Assembly (NCBI GenBank): GCA_964345035.1
Contig: CAYFPO010000001.1
Span: 1-64,000 of the forward strand
Reading direction: 5' to 3'
DNA: 64,000 nucleotides
Source of the DNA: CAYFPO01 sp964345035
GTDB taxonomy: Bacteria > Fidelibacterota > Marinisomatia > SCGC-AAA003-L08 > GCA-002704045
The notes beneath the pieces are model-generated. The model was not told the DNA's origin. It saw only the letters and a program-made list of their open reading frames with translations, and did no database searches. Numbering within the stretch: position 1 is the first letter of the stretch; the number at the start of each line of letters is the position of its first letter. The position numbers and the translations under genes are program-made. Positions 36,409 through 45,612 of this stretch are shown piece after piece.

Positions 36409-38684
36409 AAGTTAAATTGATCAGCTTTACACTTGCACATCCCAGGAAAACTGTGTTTACATTACTATTTATCACTGCTATTATTGCATCCGGATTGAGA
36501 TGGGTGATAATCGATGATGATATGATGAAAATAATTCCTGATAATTTACAATCCAAGAAGGTGTGGGATGAAGTCTCAGATGAATTTGGCAACGTGGATT
36601 TGATGGTGATTGCCTTTGGACGTAGGGGGGAATCTGTCATCAACTCAGAATCACTTGCAGCATTGTGGGACTTGACCTCAGCTTTGGATGAGATACCAGA
36701 AATTGATGAAGTGATCTCACTCTCGAACACCATTCGAATTGATAGTGATGACGGATTTATGGAGATCACTGACTTGCAAAATAATAGGACTGTAAACCAA
36801 TCAGATATTGACGAAATAAATTCATATATCCAAAAAAATCCGGCAGTCAGTGAGAGACTGCTCACCAGTTCTACGGAATTTACATCTGTAATTATAAAAC
36901 CTCAATCCAACATTAACTATGCTGATATGGTGAACTCCATTATGCCAATTTCTAAACGGATCCTGACAGATTGGGAAGTCCATTATTCAGGAATTCCCTA
37001 TACAACCGGATTGGTACCTGAACTTATACAAAAGGATGTTTCATCACTCATGAAATTTGGTATGATCATAATGGTTATAATTTTGTTAGCAAATCTTAGA
37101 AATATTACGGCTGTATTCTTCGTACTTTCTGTAATATTCCTTTCCCTGGTGGGAATGATGGGATTTATGGGATGGGTTGTTCATTATACCGGATCCCCAA
37201 AATTTTTCTTTACTCTGTTGAATTCATCAATGCCCATCGTTTTACTCACAATTGCAAATTCAGACGGAGTCCACATTCTTACCAAATTTTTCCGGGAACT
37301 CAGAAAACACCGGGATTCCAGGAAAGCGGTTTATTCAGCTATGGATGCACTTTTACTTCCAATCTTTCTTACTTCTCTGACTACGGTTGCCGCATTTTTT
37401 ACACTCATTTGGACACCCCTGAAACCGCTGACAGGATATGGTCTGAGTATTGGATTTGGAATTATCTGGGCATGGATTTTATCTTCCACATTCTTGCCTG
37501 CTTTGATCAGTTTAAAAAAATGGGATATTCATTCGAAAGCTATTGTTAGTAAAAGTTTTCTGGAAAAATTAATTCACTGGTTTGGAAACCATATTTTGAA
37601 ACATCCTAAATTTATTTTGGGATGTGGATTACTGATTTTGTTCTTAGGTGGTTGGGGTATCAGTCTTTTAAAAGTAGATGTAAATTATAAAAATTTCTTT
37701 AAACCGGGCACTGAAATTCGTGATAGCATGGATTTTATTGATGATGAAATGAGTGGAAGTCTGAATATGGTTATAAGAGTGGAAGATGAAATTAAACAGC
37801 CGGAAGTGCTTCTCGAAATGGAAAAACTCCAATCATTTGTTGAATCAGATTCCAATATAACAACATCTATTTCAATTGCGGATGTAATAAAACAGATGCA
37901 TCGAGTTGTGATGGATGATGATCCCAAATTTGAAACTATTCCGGCAACCCGGGAAGAAGTAAATAATCTGTTTACTATGTACTCCATGTCAGGTGATCCG
38001 GATGATTTCAATTCACTTGTGGATTATGAGTTTAATGTAGGAATAATCTCTGCAATGATGAAATCGGTTTCAACCGACCAGATTTATGATTTTGTCCTCA
38101 GAACAGAAAAATACATTGCAGAAAATGTAAGTGATAAGATCAAACCCACAATAACCGGTATGCTGGTGGTCTTCAGAGATTTGGTGATACTGATCATTAA
38201 ATCATCCATAATTAATATTACTACAGCAATTCTAATAATTTTTATAATTTCCTGGTTATTTTATAAATCACCTATTTGGGCAGGATTATCCATCATTCCG
38301 TTAACTTTTGCAGTTATATTGAATTTTGGATTTATGGGAATTTTTGGAATCGAATTGAGCCATATAACAGCAATTTTGTCCTCTATTATCATCGGAGTTG
38401 GCGTGGACTTTGCCATTCATTACATTGCCCAATTTCGAAAGTACTCAAGAAATGAATTAGGACTGAATCAAATCAGTAAAGAAGTTTTGGAAGATGTCGG
38501 TTATCCCATCATTTTGGATGCAGGTTCGAATATGGCATTCGGAGCATTGCTTATCTCATCATTTGTTCCCGTTCAGTATATTGGTGGGCTCATGGTATTC
38601 GCAATGCTGTCAACTTCAATCGGAACCCTCACTCTTCTTGCAGCATTAACAGAAATAAATAAAAAATATCTATATACAAGATAA
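36405..38684 (+). CDS. RND-superfamily (MMPL/HpnN-like) exporter
   Basis: 759 residues with an N-terminal membrane helix (about 17-33), a periplasmic loop, five or six helices from about 205, a second loop (425-580) and a second helix bundle to the end: the duplicated MMPL layout. Repeated SSD-type helix motifs include IVLLTIANSDGVHILTKFF and IIIGVGVDFAIHYIAQF, both with the membrane Asp that carries protons. Such pumps move lipids, hopanoids or hydrophobic compounds. The TTG start overlaps the repressor stop. Half the size of AcrB-type pumps and without a membrane-fusion gene next door. Confidence 0.85.
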   Translation: MKVKLISFTLAHPRKTVFTLLFITAIIASGLRWVIIDDDMMKIIPDNLQSKKVWDEVSDEFGNVDLMVIAFGRRGESVINSESLAALWDLTSALDEIPEIDEVISLSNTIRIDSDDGFMEITDLQNNRTVNQSDIDEINSYIQKNPAVSERLLTSSTEFTSVIIKPQSNINYADMVNSIMPISKRILTDWEVHYSGIPYTTGLVPELIQKDVSSLMKFGMIIMVIILLANLRNITAVFFVLSVIFLSLVGMMGFMGWVVHYTGSPKFFFTLLNSSMPIVLLTIANSDGVHILTKFFRELRKHRDSRKAVYSAMDALLLPIFLTSLTTVAAFFTLIWTPLKPLTGYGLSIGFGIIWAWILSSTFLPALISLKKWDIHSKAIVSKSFLEKLIHWFGNHILKHPKFILGCGLLILFLGGWGISLLKVDVNYKNFFKPGTEIRDSMDFIDDEMSGSLNMVIRVEDEIKQPEVLLEMEKLQSFVESDSNITTSISIADVIKQMHRVVMDDDPKFETIPATREEVNNLFTMYSMSGDPDDFNSLVDYEFNVGIISAMMKSVSTDQIYDFVLRTEKYIAENVSDKIKPTITGMLVVFRDLVILIIKSSIINITTAILIIFIISWLFYKSPIWAGLSIIPLTFAVILNFGFMGIFGIELSHITAILSSIIIGVGVDFAIHYIAQFRKYSRNELGLNQISKEVLEDVGYPIILDAGSNMAFGALLISSFVPVQYIGGLMVFAMLSTSIGTLTLLAALTEINKKYLYTR

Positions 38685-38712
38685 TCTTACAAATAGTCAT
38701 ATTTAACCTGAG

Positions 38713-39489
38713 ATGAAAATGGAAATTCTATCAAATTTGAAAATATTAATTGTTGTGTTCGGACTTACAATCCCGGGAAAACTATCCGGAATTACCGGGT
38801 ATGATTTAGCAAAGCAATTGGATGAAAAGAAAAAGCCATCTGATATAAAATCAGAAATGACTATGGTTTTGATCAATAAAAAAGGGAAAACACGGTCATC
38901 TTCACTAAGATCAATTACAAAGGATGGCGGTAAAAAACAAATTGTATGGTTTCTCTCTCCAAAAGATGATAAAGGGGTAGCATTTCTCAAAATTGAACAC
39001 GATAATAAAGATGATGAAATGAGGATGTGGCTTCCCGCATTTAAAAAGGTAAGAAGGATCTCTTCCAAAAAAAGATCCGATTCATTTATGGGATCGGATA
39101 TAAGCTACGAAGACATGACAAACCGTGAATTAAATGAATACACCTACAATTTACTCGGGGATGAACTTATAAGTGATCAGATTTGCTATGTACTTGAGAT
39201 TATACCAAATCCGGATATTAAAACTGAATACAGTAAACATATTGTATGGATCACAAAAGATGATCTGTTGCCTATCAGGGAAAAATCATTTGACAAATCC
39301 GGAATCTTATTAAAGGAAAAATCGATGGAATTTATCAAGATCAAAGGGTATCACACACTGGAAACTATTACCGTAAAAGACGTTCAGAAAGAACACAGAA
39401 CAGTTGTTACTTTTGAAAATATAGAATTGGATACCGATGAAACTGATAAATTATTCCATGAAAAAAACTTAAAAAGATTACCCCGATAA
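38713..39489 (+). CDS. outer-membrane lipoprotein-sorting (LolA-like) protein
   Basis: 258 residues with an N-terminal hydrophobic signal (7-25). The fold signature of the LolA-like outer-membrane lipoprotein-sorting family is seen in MRMWLPAFKKVRRIS, SDSFMGSDISYEDM and ITKDDLLPIREKSFDK. This family regularly follows an MMPL exporter and is thought to carry a lipid across the periplasm. It starts 28 bases after the exporter stop. The substrate is unknown. Confidence 0.85.
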   Translation: MKMEILSNLKILIVVFGLTIPGKLSGITGYDLAKQLDEKKKPSDIKSEMTMVLINKKGKTRSSSLRSITKDGGKKQIVWFLSPKDDKGVAFLKIEHDNKDDEMRMWLPAFKKVRRISSKKRSDSFMGSDISYEDMTNRELNEYTYNLLGDELISDQICYVLEIIPNPDIKTEYSKHIVWITKDDLLPIREKSFDKSGILLKEKSMEFIKIKGYHTLETITVKDVQKEHRTVVTFENIELDTDETDKLFHEKNLKRLPR

Positions 39490-39572
39490 TTGAAGATTTA
39501 ATGATGTAAATCCTTCTATAAACATCTTTTACTCGCCGTAACTTTAATCCTTCATATTAACCAATTTATTCT

Positions 39573-40955
39573 ATGGATACACAATCAACAAAAGAAAGCC
39601 GGTTAGACCGGTTTGCAGAAAACCCAAAAAAGGCTCTATGGTCACTTGCAATTCCCATGCTTATCGGCATGTCCGTTCAGAATATCTATCAGATCGTGGA
39701 TATGATATTTGTAGGAAGGCTGGGTCCGGATGCAATAGCTGCACTCGCTTTTAACTTACCGTTGCTCTTTTTTGCAATCGGAATCATATTTGGCTTAGGT
39801 TCTGGTGTAACTGCTGTCATAGCACAATTTATCGGTATGAAATCTAAGAAAAAAGCAGATAACGCAGCTGAACATTCAATTCTTCTTGGATTGGTGCTTA
39901 GTGCAATTTTTTCATTCACCGGTTGGATGTATGGCAGGGATCTCCTATTAATACTTGGTACTCCGGAGAATATTCTTGATGATGCATTCAATTATTTTAT
40001 CATTCTTGTTTCCGGTATTGTATTCATGATATTATCTGTATTTTTCAGATCTATACTCTCGGGTGAGGGTGATAACACCTTCCCCATGTATGTACTTGGA
40101 ACAGGTACAGTTCTCAACATTATTTTGGATCCCATCCTGATCTTTGGTTTGGATATGGGTGTAAAGGGTGCAGCTGCCGCTACTATTATCAGTCAGGCAG
40201 TAGTATGCCTGGTATTTCTGTATGCATTTTTTATAAAAAAACACCCCTATATTACATTTTCACCTAGGGATTTTTCATTCGATACCTCCATATTGGCATC
40301 TATACTTAAACTGGGAATGCCTGCATCATTTTCCATGGTCATTATGTCATTCGGGGGTGCGATCTTCAATCGAATATTGGTGCATTATTCGGCTGATGCG
40401 GTATCTGCCTACCAAATCGGCAGTCGTTTGGATCATGTGTTTTTCATGCCGATAATCAGTATTGTATCGTCATTGGTTACACTTGTAGGCATGTTCTATG
40501 GTGCAAAGCGCATAAACTTATTGAAGACTACGATCCATTACGGGTTACAGCAGGCATTATTGATTTCAGTAGGGATTGGATTTTTGTTTTATATCTTTGC
40601 TGAGGATATTTTGCCTCTTTTCACCAATTCACAAATGATAATTGATTATGGGGTAGGATATCTTAAAATAATTGTAATCGCTTATCCTTTTATATCAATC
40701 GGTATGACAAGCAGCCGTGTGATGCAGGGGCTCGGTTTTGGTTCTCCGATGTTGTTTCTTACATTAACCAGGGTCATTCTGGTGAGTGTTCCGTTGGCAT
40801 TATATTTTACATATATTGCCCATGTATCTGTTAAATATGTGTGGATCGCTATGTTGATTTCATCCATTGTTTCAGCAGCATTGGCTTATCCATGGATGAG
40901 ATTTAATTTGCAAAAATCGAAGAGGCAGGTTGAATTACAATCTGTTACATCTTAG
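39573..40955 (+). CDS. MATE-family multidrug/Na+ antiporter
   Basis: 460 residues, twelve membrane segments in two MATE halves. N-terminal PMLIGMSVQNIYQIVDMIFVG (split) and VRGLGP-like AIGIIFGLGSGVTAVIAQF, with a second half beginning LGMPASFSMVIMSFGGAI. It exports cationic compounds in exchange for Na+ or H+. It follows the TetR-RND-LolA set by 83 bases on the same strand and may be part of that regulon or have its own promoter. A strong terminator follows. Confidence 0.9.
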   Translation: MDTQSTKESRLDRFAENPKKALWSLAIPMLIGMSVQNIYQIVDMIFVGRLGPDAIAALAFNLPLLFFAIGIIFGLGSGVTAVIAQFIGMKSKKKADNAAEHSILLGLVLSAIFSFTGWMYGRDLLLILGTPENILDDAFNYFIILVSGIVFMILSVFFRSILSGEGDNTFPMYVLGTGTVLNIILDPILIFGLDMGVKGAAAATIISQAVVCLVFLYAFFIKKHPYITFSPRDFSFDTSILASILKLGMPASFSMVIMSFGGAIFNRILVHYSADAVSAYQIGSRLDHVFFMPIISIVSSLVTLVGMFYGAKRINLLKTTIHYGLQQALLISVGIGFLFYIFAEDILPLFTNSQMIIDYGVGYLKIIVIAYPFISIGMTSSRVMQGLGFGSPMLFLTLTRVILVSVPLALYFTYIAHVSVKYVWIAMLISSIVSAALAYPWMRFNLQKSKRQVELQSVTS

Positions 40956-41041
40956 GAATTTATTTATTTATCTGAATAAATCATAAATTACTCTCTGGAG
41001 AGATGAAATAATTTTATTTCATCTTAACTTCCTTCATCTAA

Positions 41042-41078
41042 CAGAAACCGGGTACGCCACCCGGTTTCTGATTTTTTT
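41042..41078 (+). terminator. rho-independent terminator after the MATE gene
   Basis: CAGAAACCGGGT (41042-41053) pairs perfectly with ACCCGGTTTCTG (41059-41070) around ACGCC, followed by A and seven T. It ends the TetR/RND/MATE block. Confidence 0.92.
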
Positions 41079-41111
41079 GGAAAAATTTTCCCACTACATG
41101 TAAATTATTCT

Positions 41112-42509
41112 ATGAAATTATTAACCAGTTTTACAATTATTTATTTCTGCATTGTCCATACACAGGAAATTTTTACGGAATATCTGGTTGTCGAAGGTGA
41201 TACCATTGATGTGTTTTCCTACCAGATTCCAGATGGTTATTCTTCAGAATCTAATGTACCTTTACTGATTGCTTTCCACCAGTGGGGAGGAAATGAAAAC
41301 TCAACCTACTATACAGAATTCGATGAAGAAGCCAATACTCGAGGGTGGTTGTTTATGTCTCCTTTTGGAGGTGCAGCAAATAATTATAATCACCAGGGAG
41401 CTCAGGCAATGGTGGAGGGTGAGATTCTTTGGATGATGGAGAATTTCTCCATCGACTCGGACAGGATCTATTTGGTCGGTGGTTCCATGGGCGGTGCTGC
41501 CGGTGCTATCTATGCCAATAACCATTTAGACCCCACATTGCCAATGGTCGCTGCAACAGCATCCGGTTCAGGAATTTTGGACTGCGAACGAAGATTCTGG
41601 GAGATGGACGGAAATAATTCTATGATAGAATGGTTTGGTGGTACACCGGAAGAAGTGCCGTTTGAATATCATCGCAACAGCGCAGTATTTTTTGAGGACA
41701 GTACACAGAGCATGCATTACAATCTTCAATACACGCCCCTCTATCTGGATTTCGGGGCGACTGAAGCTCATCGATACCACGCCGAAGATCTGTATAATCT
41801 ACTGTTGGAGTATAATGAAAATATGTGGATTGATACAATCCCAAGCGGTGGGCATGGATATTCAGTAATGGATGAAAATCATACCTGCGATTGGCTGTCC
41901 CAATTTACTTTGGTAGATGACCCCGATTACATCTCTGTAAATATGGATGATCCTGCCCGGGCATATTGGACTGAAGCAGTAGGGTATAATATCAGAGATG
42001 AATTTATACGGATAGTAACTACCCGTTACAATGATCATTGGTATGAGTTATATGAATTTGAAAACAGTGATTCAATCATTTTTCATAATACAATAGTAAA
42101 CTCAAATGACAATAATATTTTACTGGAAAACCATGTTTTTTTGAGAGATTTTAAAATTGGGTTGACCGGTGATGATTTTAATTCTTTATCTTCTATTACA
42201 GCCCTGGGAAATTTTGACGACTTATTTGAAAATTTAATTATTTCAGTTGATAATGAAAATTTGGTTGTATGGATTTCCCTTCCAGATTGGGGTTTTCCAT
42301 GGGAATTCATAGGAATTGAAATGACTTTTGAGATCGAAGATGTCAATCAGGATGGAGTCTGGGACATTCTGGATATTGTCCTGACAGTTAATTTCATTCT
42401 GGATCTGGTAGTGTTTGATGATTATCAATTAGAAGCAGCAGATTTGAACGAAGATGGTGTAATCAGTATTCTGGATATTATTTTAATGGTAAATCTGATT
42501 TTAATATAA
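41112..42509 (+). CDS. secreted alpha/beta-hydrolase with C-terminal dockerin
   Basis: 465 residues. Signal peptide to about residue 17 (FCIVHT). The hydrolase domain resembles the PHB-depolymerase/feruloyl-esterase (LpqC) group: oxyanion HQWGG (56-60), nucleophile S125 in GGSMGG, and a C-terminal His in PSGGHGYSVM (about 248). A spacer domain follows (280-400). The last 60 residues are a type I dockerin with two calcium loops: DVNQDGVWDILDIVLTVNFI and ADLNEDGVISILDIILMVNL. It would hydrolyse an ester in polymer or lipid and dock onto a cohesin. The giants at 1-14804 offer cohesin-like modules. Substrate not determined. Confidence 0.8.
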   Translation: MKLLTSFTIIYFCIVHTQEIFTEYLVVEGDTIDVFSYQIPDGYSSESNVPLLIAFHQWGGNENSTYYTEFDEEANTRGWLFMSPFGGAANNYNHQGAQAMVEGEILWMMENFSIDSDRIYLVGGSMGGAAGAIYANNHLDPTLPMVAATASGSGILDCERRFWEMDGNNSMIEWFGGTPEEVPFEYHRNSAVFFEDSTQSMHYNLQYTPLYLDFGATEAHRYHAEDLYNLLLEYNENMWIDTIPSGGHGYSVMDENHTCDWLSQFTLVDDPDYISVNMDDPARAYWTEAVGYNIRDEFIRIVTTRYNDHWYELYEFENSDSIIFHNTIVNSNDNNILLENHVFLRDFKIGLTGDDFNSLSSITALGNFDDLFENLIISVDNENLVVWISLPDWGFPWEFIGIEMTFEIEDVNQDGVWDILDIVLTVNFILDLVVFDDYQLEAADLNEDGVISILDIILMVNLILI

Positions 42510-42529
42510 CCACCTATAATTAAATTAAT

Positions 42530-43381
42530 TTATTTTCTATTCAATCCCAGTCCTTTACCAATCATTTTGTCCAGCCAGCGGTCAGGTAGAATTCCCGGTA
42601 ATGTGTAATTACTGAATTTTCCTTTGGTAACCAAGTAACGGGTTTTTGGTTTTGGATTGTTCATAATTTTCAATATTAGATTTCCGATAACATCAGCTTC
42701 CAATCCAGTTTTACCCATTTTCATAAAATAGCCGTAGAATTTAGACATTGAACTTTCAAAATCGGACCCATTGTATGGTGAATCCTCAGGAGCAGGTGCT
42801 TTATCCCATATAGGTGTTTTAATAGGTCCCGGTTCAATGAGGATAACATCCACACCATAAAGGAGAAGTTCCCTTCTGAGTGAATCTGACAATCCTTCCA
42901 GTGCATGCTTGGATGCAGTATAGGGTGTTACAAATGGATATGCAAGTTTCCCGCTTACGGAACTGATCATAATAATTTTACTACTGGATCTGGAATTTTT
43001 CATACAACCCAATAATTTTGAAAATGCCTTTGTAACACGCACGACTCCCAGCACATTTACTTCCAACTGTTTTTGGAATACTTCTGTGGGTAATTCCAAA
43101 AATGGTCCTCCCAATGCTATGCCTGCATTATTAACCAGGCCGGATATGTACTCATTATTACCCAGTTTTTTCTGTACCAAATTTGCAGCATTTAATACAG
43201 CTTCCTCATTGGTTACGTCAAAAATTAAAGGTGTAAAATTTTCCCCGAATTCAGATTCCAGCCTGTGTGCATCCTCCTGATTTCGCACACTGCCGAAGAC
43301 TTGAAATCCTCCTGTGATTAATGATTTTACTGCAGCATATCCAATTCCTGTGGATACACCTGTGATTACTACCGATTTCAT
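42530..43381 (-). CDS. short-chain dehydrogenase/reductase (SDR)
   Basis: 283 residues, classical SDR. NAD(P) site TGVSTGIGYAA (8-18), NNAGIALGG, catalytic Ser in ISSVSG and YTASK with the catalytic Tyr/Lys. The length and EPGPIKTPIW suit retinol-dehydrogenase/oxidoreductase-type members. Substrate unknown. It is convergent with the dockerin hydrolase (20 bases apart) and begins next to the broken IS110 element. Confidence 0.9.
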   Translation of the reverse strand: MKSVVITGVSTGIGYAAVKSLITGGFQVFGSVRNQEDAHRLESEFGENFTPLIFDVTNEEAVLNAANLVQKKLGNNEYISGLVNNAGIALGGPFLELPTEVFQKQLEVNVLGVVRVTKAFSKLLGCMKNSRSSSKIIMISSVSGKLAYPFVTPYTASKHALEGLSDSLRRELLLYGVDVILIEPGPIKTPIWDKAPAPEDSPYNGSDFESSMSKFYGYFMKMGKTGLEADVIGNLILKIMNNPKPKTRYLVTKGKFSNYTLPGILPDRWLDKMIGKGLGLNRK

Positions 43382-43443
43382 ATTTTTCTCCTACTAATTA
43401 TTATCTATATGTTTGTTATTAAATTTTGTTAATTGAAAAATAG

Positions 43444-43607
43444 ATTTAAAAGGGCTGAGTGACAGTAGAGACATCATTTTTTTAAGTCTTAGAACCTCAA
43501 CAGGAGACTTCTCGCTGTCTTCAAAGTTCCAATAAGTTGATTTGGTCTTAGAACCACTGTCAAACAGGAGATTGGATATTAAGACAGCCCCGTTGACCCT
43601 TTTAAAT
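43444..43607 (+). ncRNA. structured non-coding left end of an IS110 element (bridge-RNA-like, candidate)
   Basis: ATTTAAAAGGG (43444-43454) and CCCTTTTAAAT (43597-43607) form an 11-bp perfect inverted repeat enclosing about 140 bases upstream of the transposase. Inside are two stem-loops with related loops: AAGTCT/AGACTT (43484-43489/43505-43510) and TCCAAT/ATTGGA (43528-43533/43571-43576). GTCTTAGAACC (43486 and 43545) followed by CAGGAGA (43501 and 43565) occurs in both. IS110-group elements encode a bridge RNA with two recognition loops in this place; the assignment here is inference. Confidence 0.4.
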
Positions 43608-43636
43608 TGAAATGAGTAAATGAAAGGAAAGTAAAA

Positions 43637-44170
43637 ATGGATACAATGATTTATGTGGGTATTGATGTGTCGAAAGATTAATTCGATTATGCTGCTGTTG
43701 ATTCTCAAACAAATTTCATACAAAGAGATTCTCTTTCTATGGATCGAAAGGGGTTTGATACACTCAAACAGCTTTCTAATCAATATAATAATATTTGTTT
43801 CGGGTTTGAATCTACGGGCACTTATCATATTAATCTGCTGAGTTTTCTTCTGTGTGTCTCTGAGGATGTCCATTTGTTAAATCCTTCCCTGGTAAAGAAG
43901 TTTACCGAAGCTGACTCCCTGAGAAAAACAAAAACTGATGCTGTAGATGCCATAGCTATTGCTAAATTCCTTGTCCATAAAAAAGATGATATTCAAAGTA
44001 TCTCTGAAATAGATTCTGCTCATCTGACACAGCTTGCAAGACTGAGAGAATCCATAGCTAAGGATATTTCTAAAACCAAGACACATCTTAAACAAATACT
44101 GAATATTACTTTCCCGGAGTTTTTAAAAAGTACCAATGTATTTACAGAATCCTCTGAAAAACATAGTTAA
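43637..44170 (+). pseudogene. IS110-family transposase remnant (stop codon and C-terminal loss)
   Basis: The frame starts at the ATG 43637 with MIYVGIDVSKD, the IS110 DEDD (RuvC-like) nuclease start. It meets an in-frame TAA at 43679-43681, then continues as FDYAAVDSQ and the conserved ESTGTYH, HLLNPSLVKKF and KTDAVDAIAIAKFL motifs to 44170. The serine-containing C-terminal half (about 150-200 residues in intact members) is absent. Roughly 178 codons remain of 330-400. It is therefore dead by two lesions. Confidence 0.88.
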
Positions 44171-44595
44171 TTATTTATAGTTGATTCCAGTTATCATTTG
44201 TAATTTAACAGTTGCTTAACTCTGTATAAACTTTTTTATAGTATGATCATAGTTGGTATTCACCAGGGGATGTAAATGAAGATGGTAATTTTGATATTCT
44301 TGATATTACATTTGTTGTATCTTTTATTTTATCAAATGAAACCCCTGATCAATTTCAAGAAATTAACTCAGACCTCAACTCCGATAATATTCTGAATATT
44401 TATGATGTGGTGCTTATGGTAAATCTTATTTTGGAAGGGTAATGGACACCCCCCCCTGCATCCCACTTTATTATGAGGACTTTTTTGCTTATAATGTACC
44501 AGTCAATAATTCCCTCTTTCAAAAAGGGCAAGGAGATTATAAAAAATGGGGAGCCAAAATTGACTCACCAAATTACCATATTTTTAAATTGTTAT
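44171..44595 (+). pseudogene. orphan dockerin tail and spacer
   Basis: From 44242 to the TAA at 44440-44442 a 66-codon frame reads YDHSWYSPGDVNEDGNFDIL and later SDLNSDNILNIYDVVLMVNL, a two-loop type I dockerin ending LEG. Stops at 44227 and 44239 close the frame upstream, and no start codon or ribosome site fits. It looks like the 3' end of a secreted dockerin protein whose front was lost, with the IS110 remnant 72 bases upstream. The rest (44443-44595) shows only a run of eight C and no feature. Confidence 0.7.
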
Positions 44596-45525
44596 TTAAA
44601 ACTTGAACTGAAAATTGATTTTGTATTCTGTCACATTTTCTTTTACATCTTCTTCATAGGAAGTTATCCTTATATTTGGTGCTACCAATAATCCACTACC
44701 GCAGCTGAAAACTACGCCGGAAATAAGGTAATTATCTCCATCGGACTCTGTATCGTCATCAGGATCATTCATATCATACCGTAAGAATCCATCAAGATTT
44801 TCTGAAATACTATAATTGGCTGTTGCAGAAATTAATGTCCTATTTATACCATCATTTGAATTAATACTGTAATCTACCCCAAAACGCAAACCCATACTCG
44901 CAAAACCACCAAATATTGATGTCATTGTGTTTGGATCATCATCTGTCTGTTCTGTTGTGTAAACTGCACCGACATTGAAACCGTCTCTCTCTTTTAAATT
45001 TCTCTCACCATAGGTAGTATTGATTGCAATTTTGTGATATTTATCTCCCTGTGGTTCTTTATACCCTTCTCCATTGACAACTTGAAGATTCAGATTTAAA
45101 TCCTCAATTAAATTTCGTGAAAAACCAAATCCAATATCAGCTGTTGAAGTGTAATTATTTTTATCTATTGCTGACTTTTCAATAAAACGGTATCCCCAGT
45201 TTTTTTCCTGAACTCCATAAGTATTCATACCTATTAATCCCATGCTTGTGGTGCCCCAGGAGCTGGTATAATCTATCTGGGCTTTTTTGAGGAATGCTAC
45301 CAGACGGGTATCTTCACCATCAATTTTATCTGTTCTGCCGACATCAAACAATACTTTGAATTTGACATTTTCTGAAGCATCCAGACTATATCCAAAATAT
45401 TGCCTTTGGAAGGTAAATGATGTACTATCATCCGTACTGGAAATATCAAAATAGGTAACTCCACCGATTTTCCCCTGGGACATTATCAATGCAAATACGC
45501 AACCGATTATAACTGATTTTTTCAT
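44596..45525 (-). CDS. outer-membrane porin-like beta-barrel
   Basis: 309 residues from the ATG at 45525 (AAAGGA six bases upstream); a TTG at 45540 would add five residues but lacks a ribosome site. Signal peptide MKKSVIIGCVFALIMSQG. The rest is alternating strands with aromatic girdle residues (FTFQRQYFGYSLD, FGVDYSINSND, ATANYSISENLDGFLRYD) and the terminal FQFKF with Phe at the end, the BAM recognition signal. It should be a general porin or solute channel. No specific family name is justified. Confidence 0.75.
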   Translation of the reverse strand: MKKSVIIGCVFALIMSQGKIGGVTYFDISSTDDSTSFTFQRQYFGYSLDASENVKFKVLFDVGRTDKIDGEDTRLVAFLKKAQIDYTSSWGTTSMGLIGMNTYGVQEKNWGYRFIEKSAIDKNNYTSTADIGFGFSRNLIEDLNLNLQVVNGEGYKEPQGDKYHKIAINTTYGERNLKERDGFNVGAVYTTEQTDDDPNTMTSIFGGFASMGLRFGVDYSINSNDGINRTLISATANYSISENLDGFLRYDMNDPDDDTESDGDNYLISGVVFSCGSGLLVAPNIRITSYEEDVKENVTEYKINFQFKF

Positions 45526-45551
45526 AGTAAATCCTTTCAATTATAGTGTCG

Positions 45552-45559
45552 CAAATTTA
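45552..45559 (-). promoter_or_regulatory. candidate TAnnTTTG promoter box of the porin gene
   Basis: Minus strand reads TAAATTTGCG, matching the box seen before the giant gene at 14885, 27 bases upstream of the ATG. The leader would be about 20 bases and contains AAAGGA. Confidence 0.45.
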
Positions 45560-45612
45560 GGGTGAAAATAATATGGTAAAATAAAATTTAGATGGATTAA
45601 TACAATAATTTG

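Noticed and set aside
41001..41024. AGATGAAATAA/TTATTTCATCT palindrome
   Set aside because: AT-rich with a two-base loop and no T-run; the true terminator is the GC-rich hairpin at 41042.
44449..44456. Run of eight C
   Set aside because: Simple homopolymer in non-coding sequence; no partner or gene affected, possibly a sequencing weak point.
44473..44691. 72-codon plus-strand frame
   Set aside because: It overlaps the 3' end of the porin gene, has no ribosome site and no family features.
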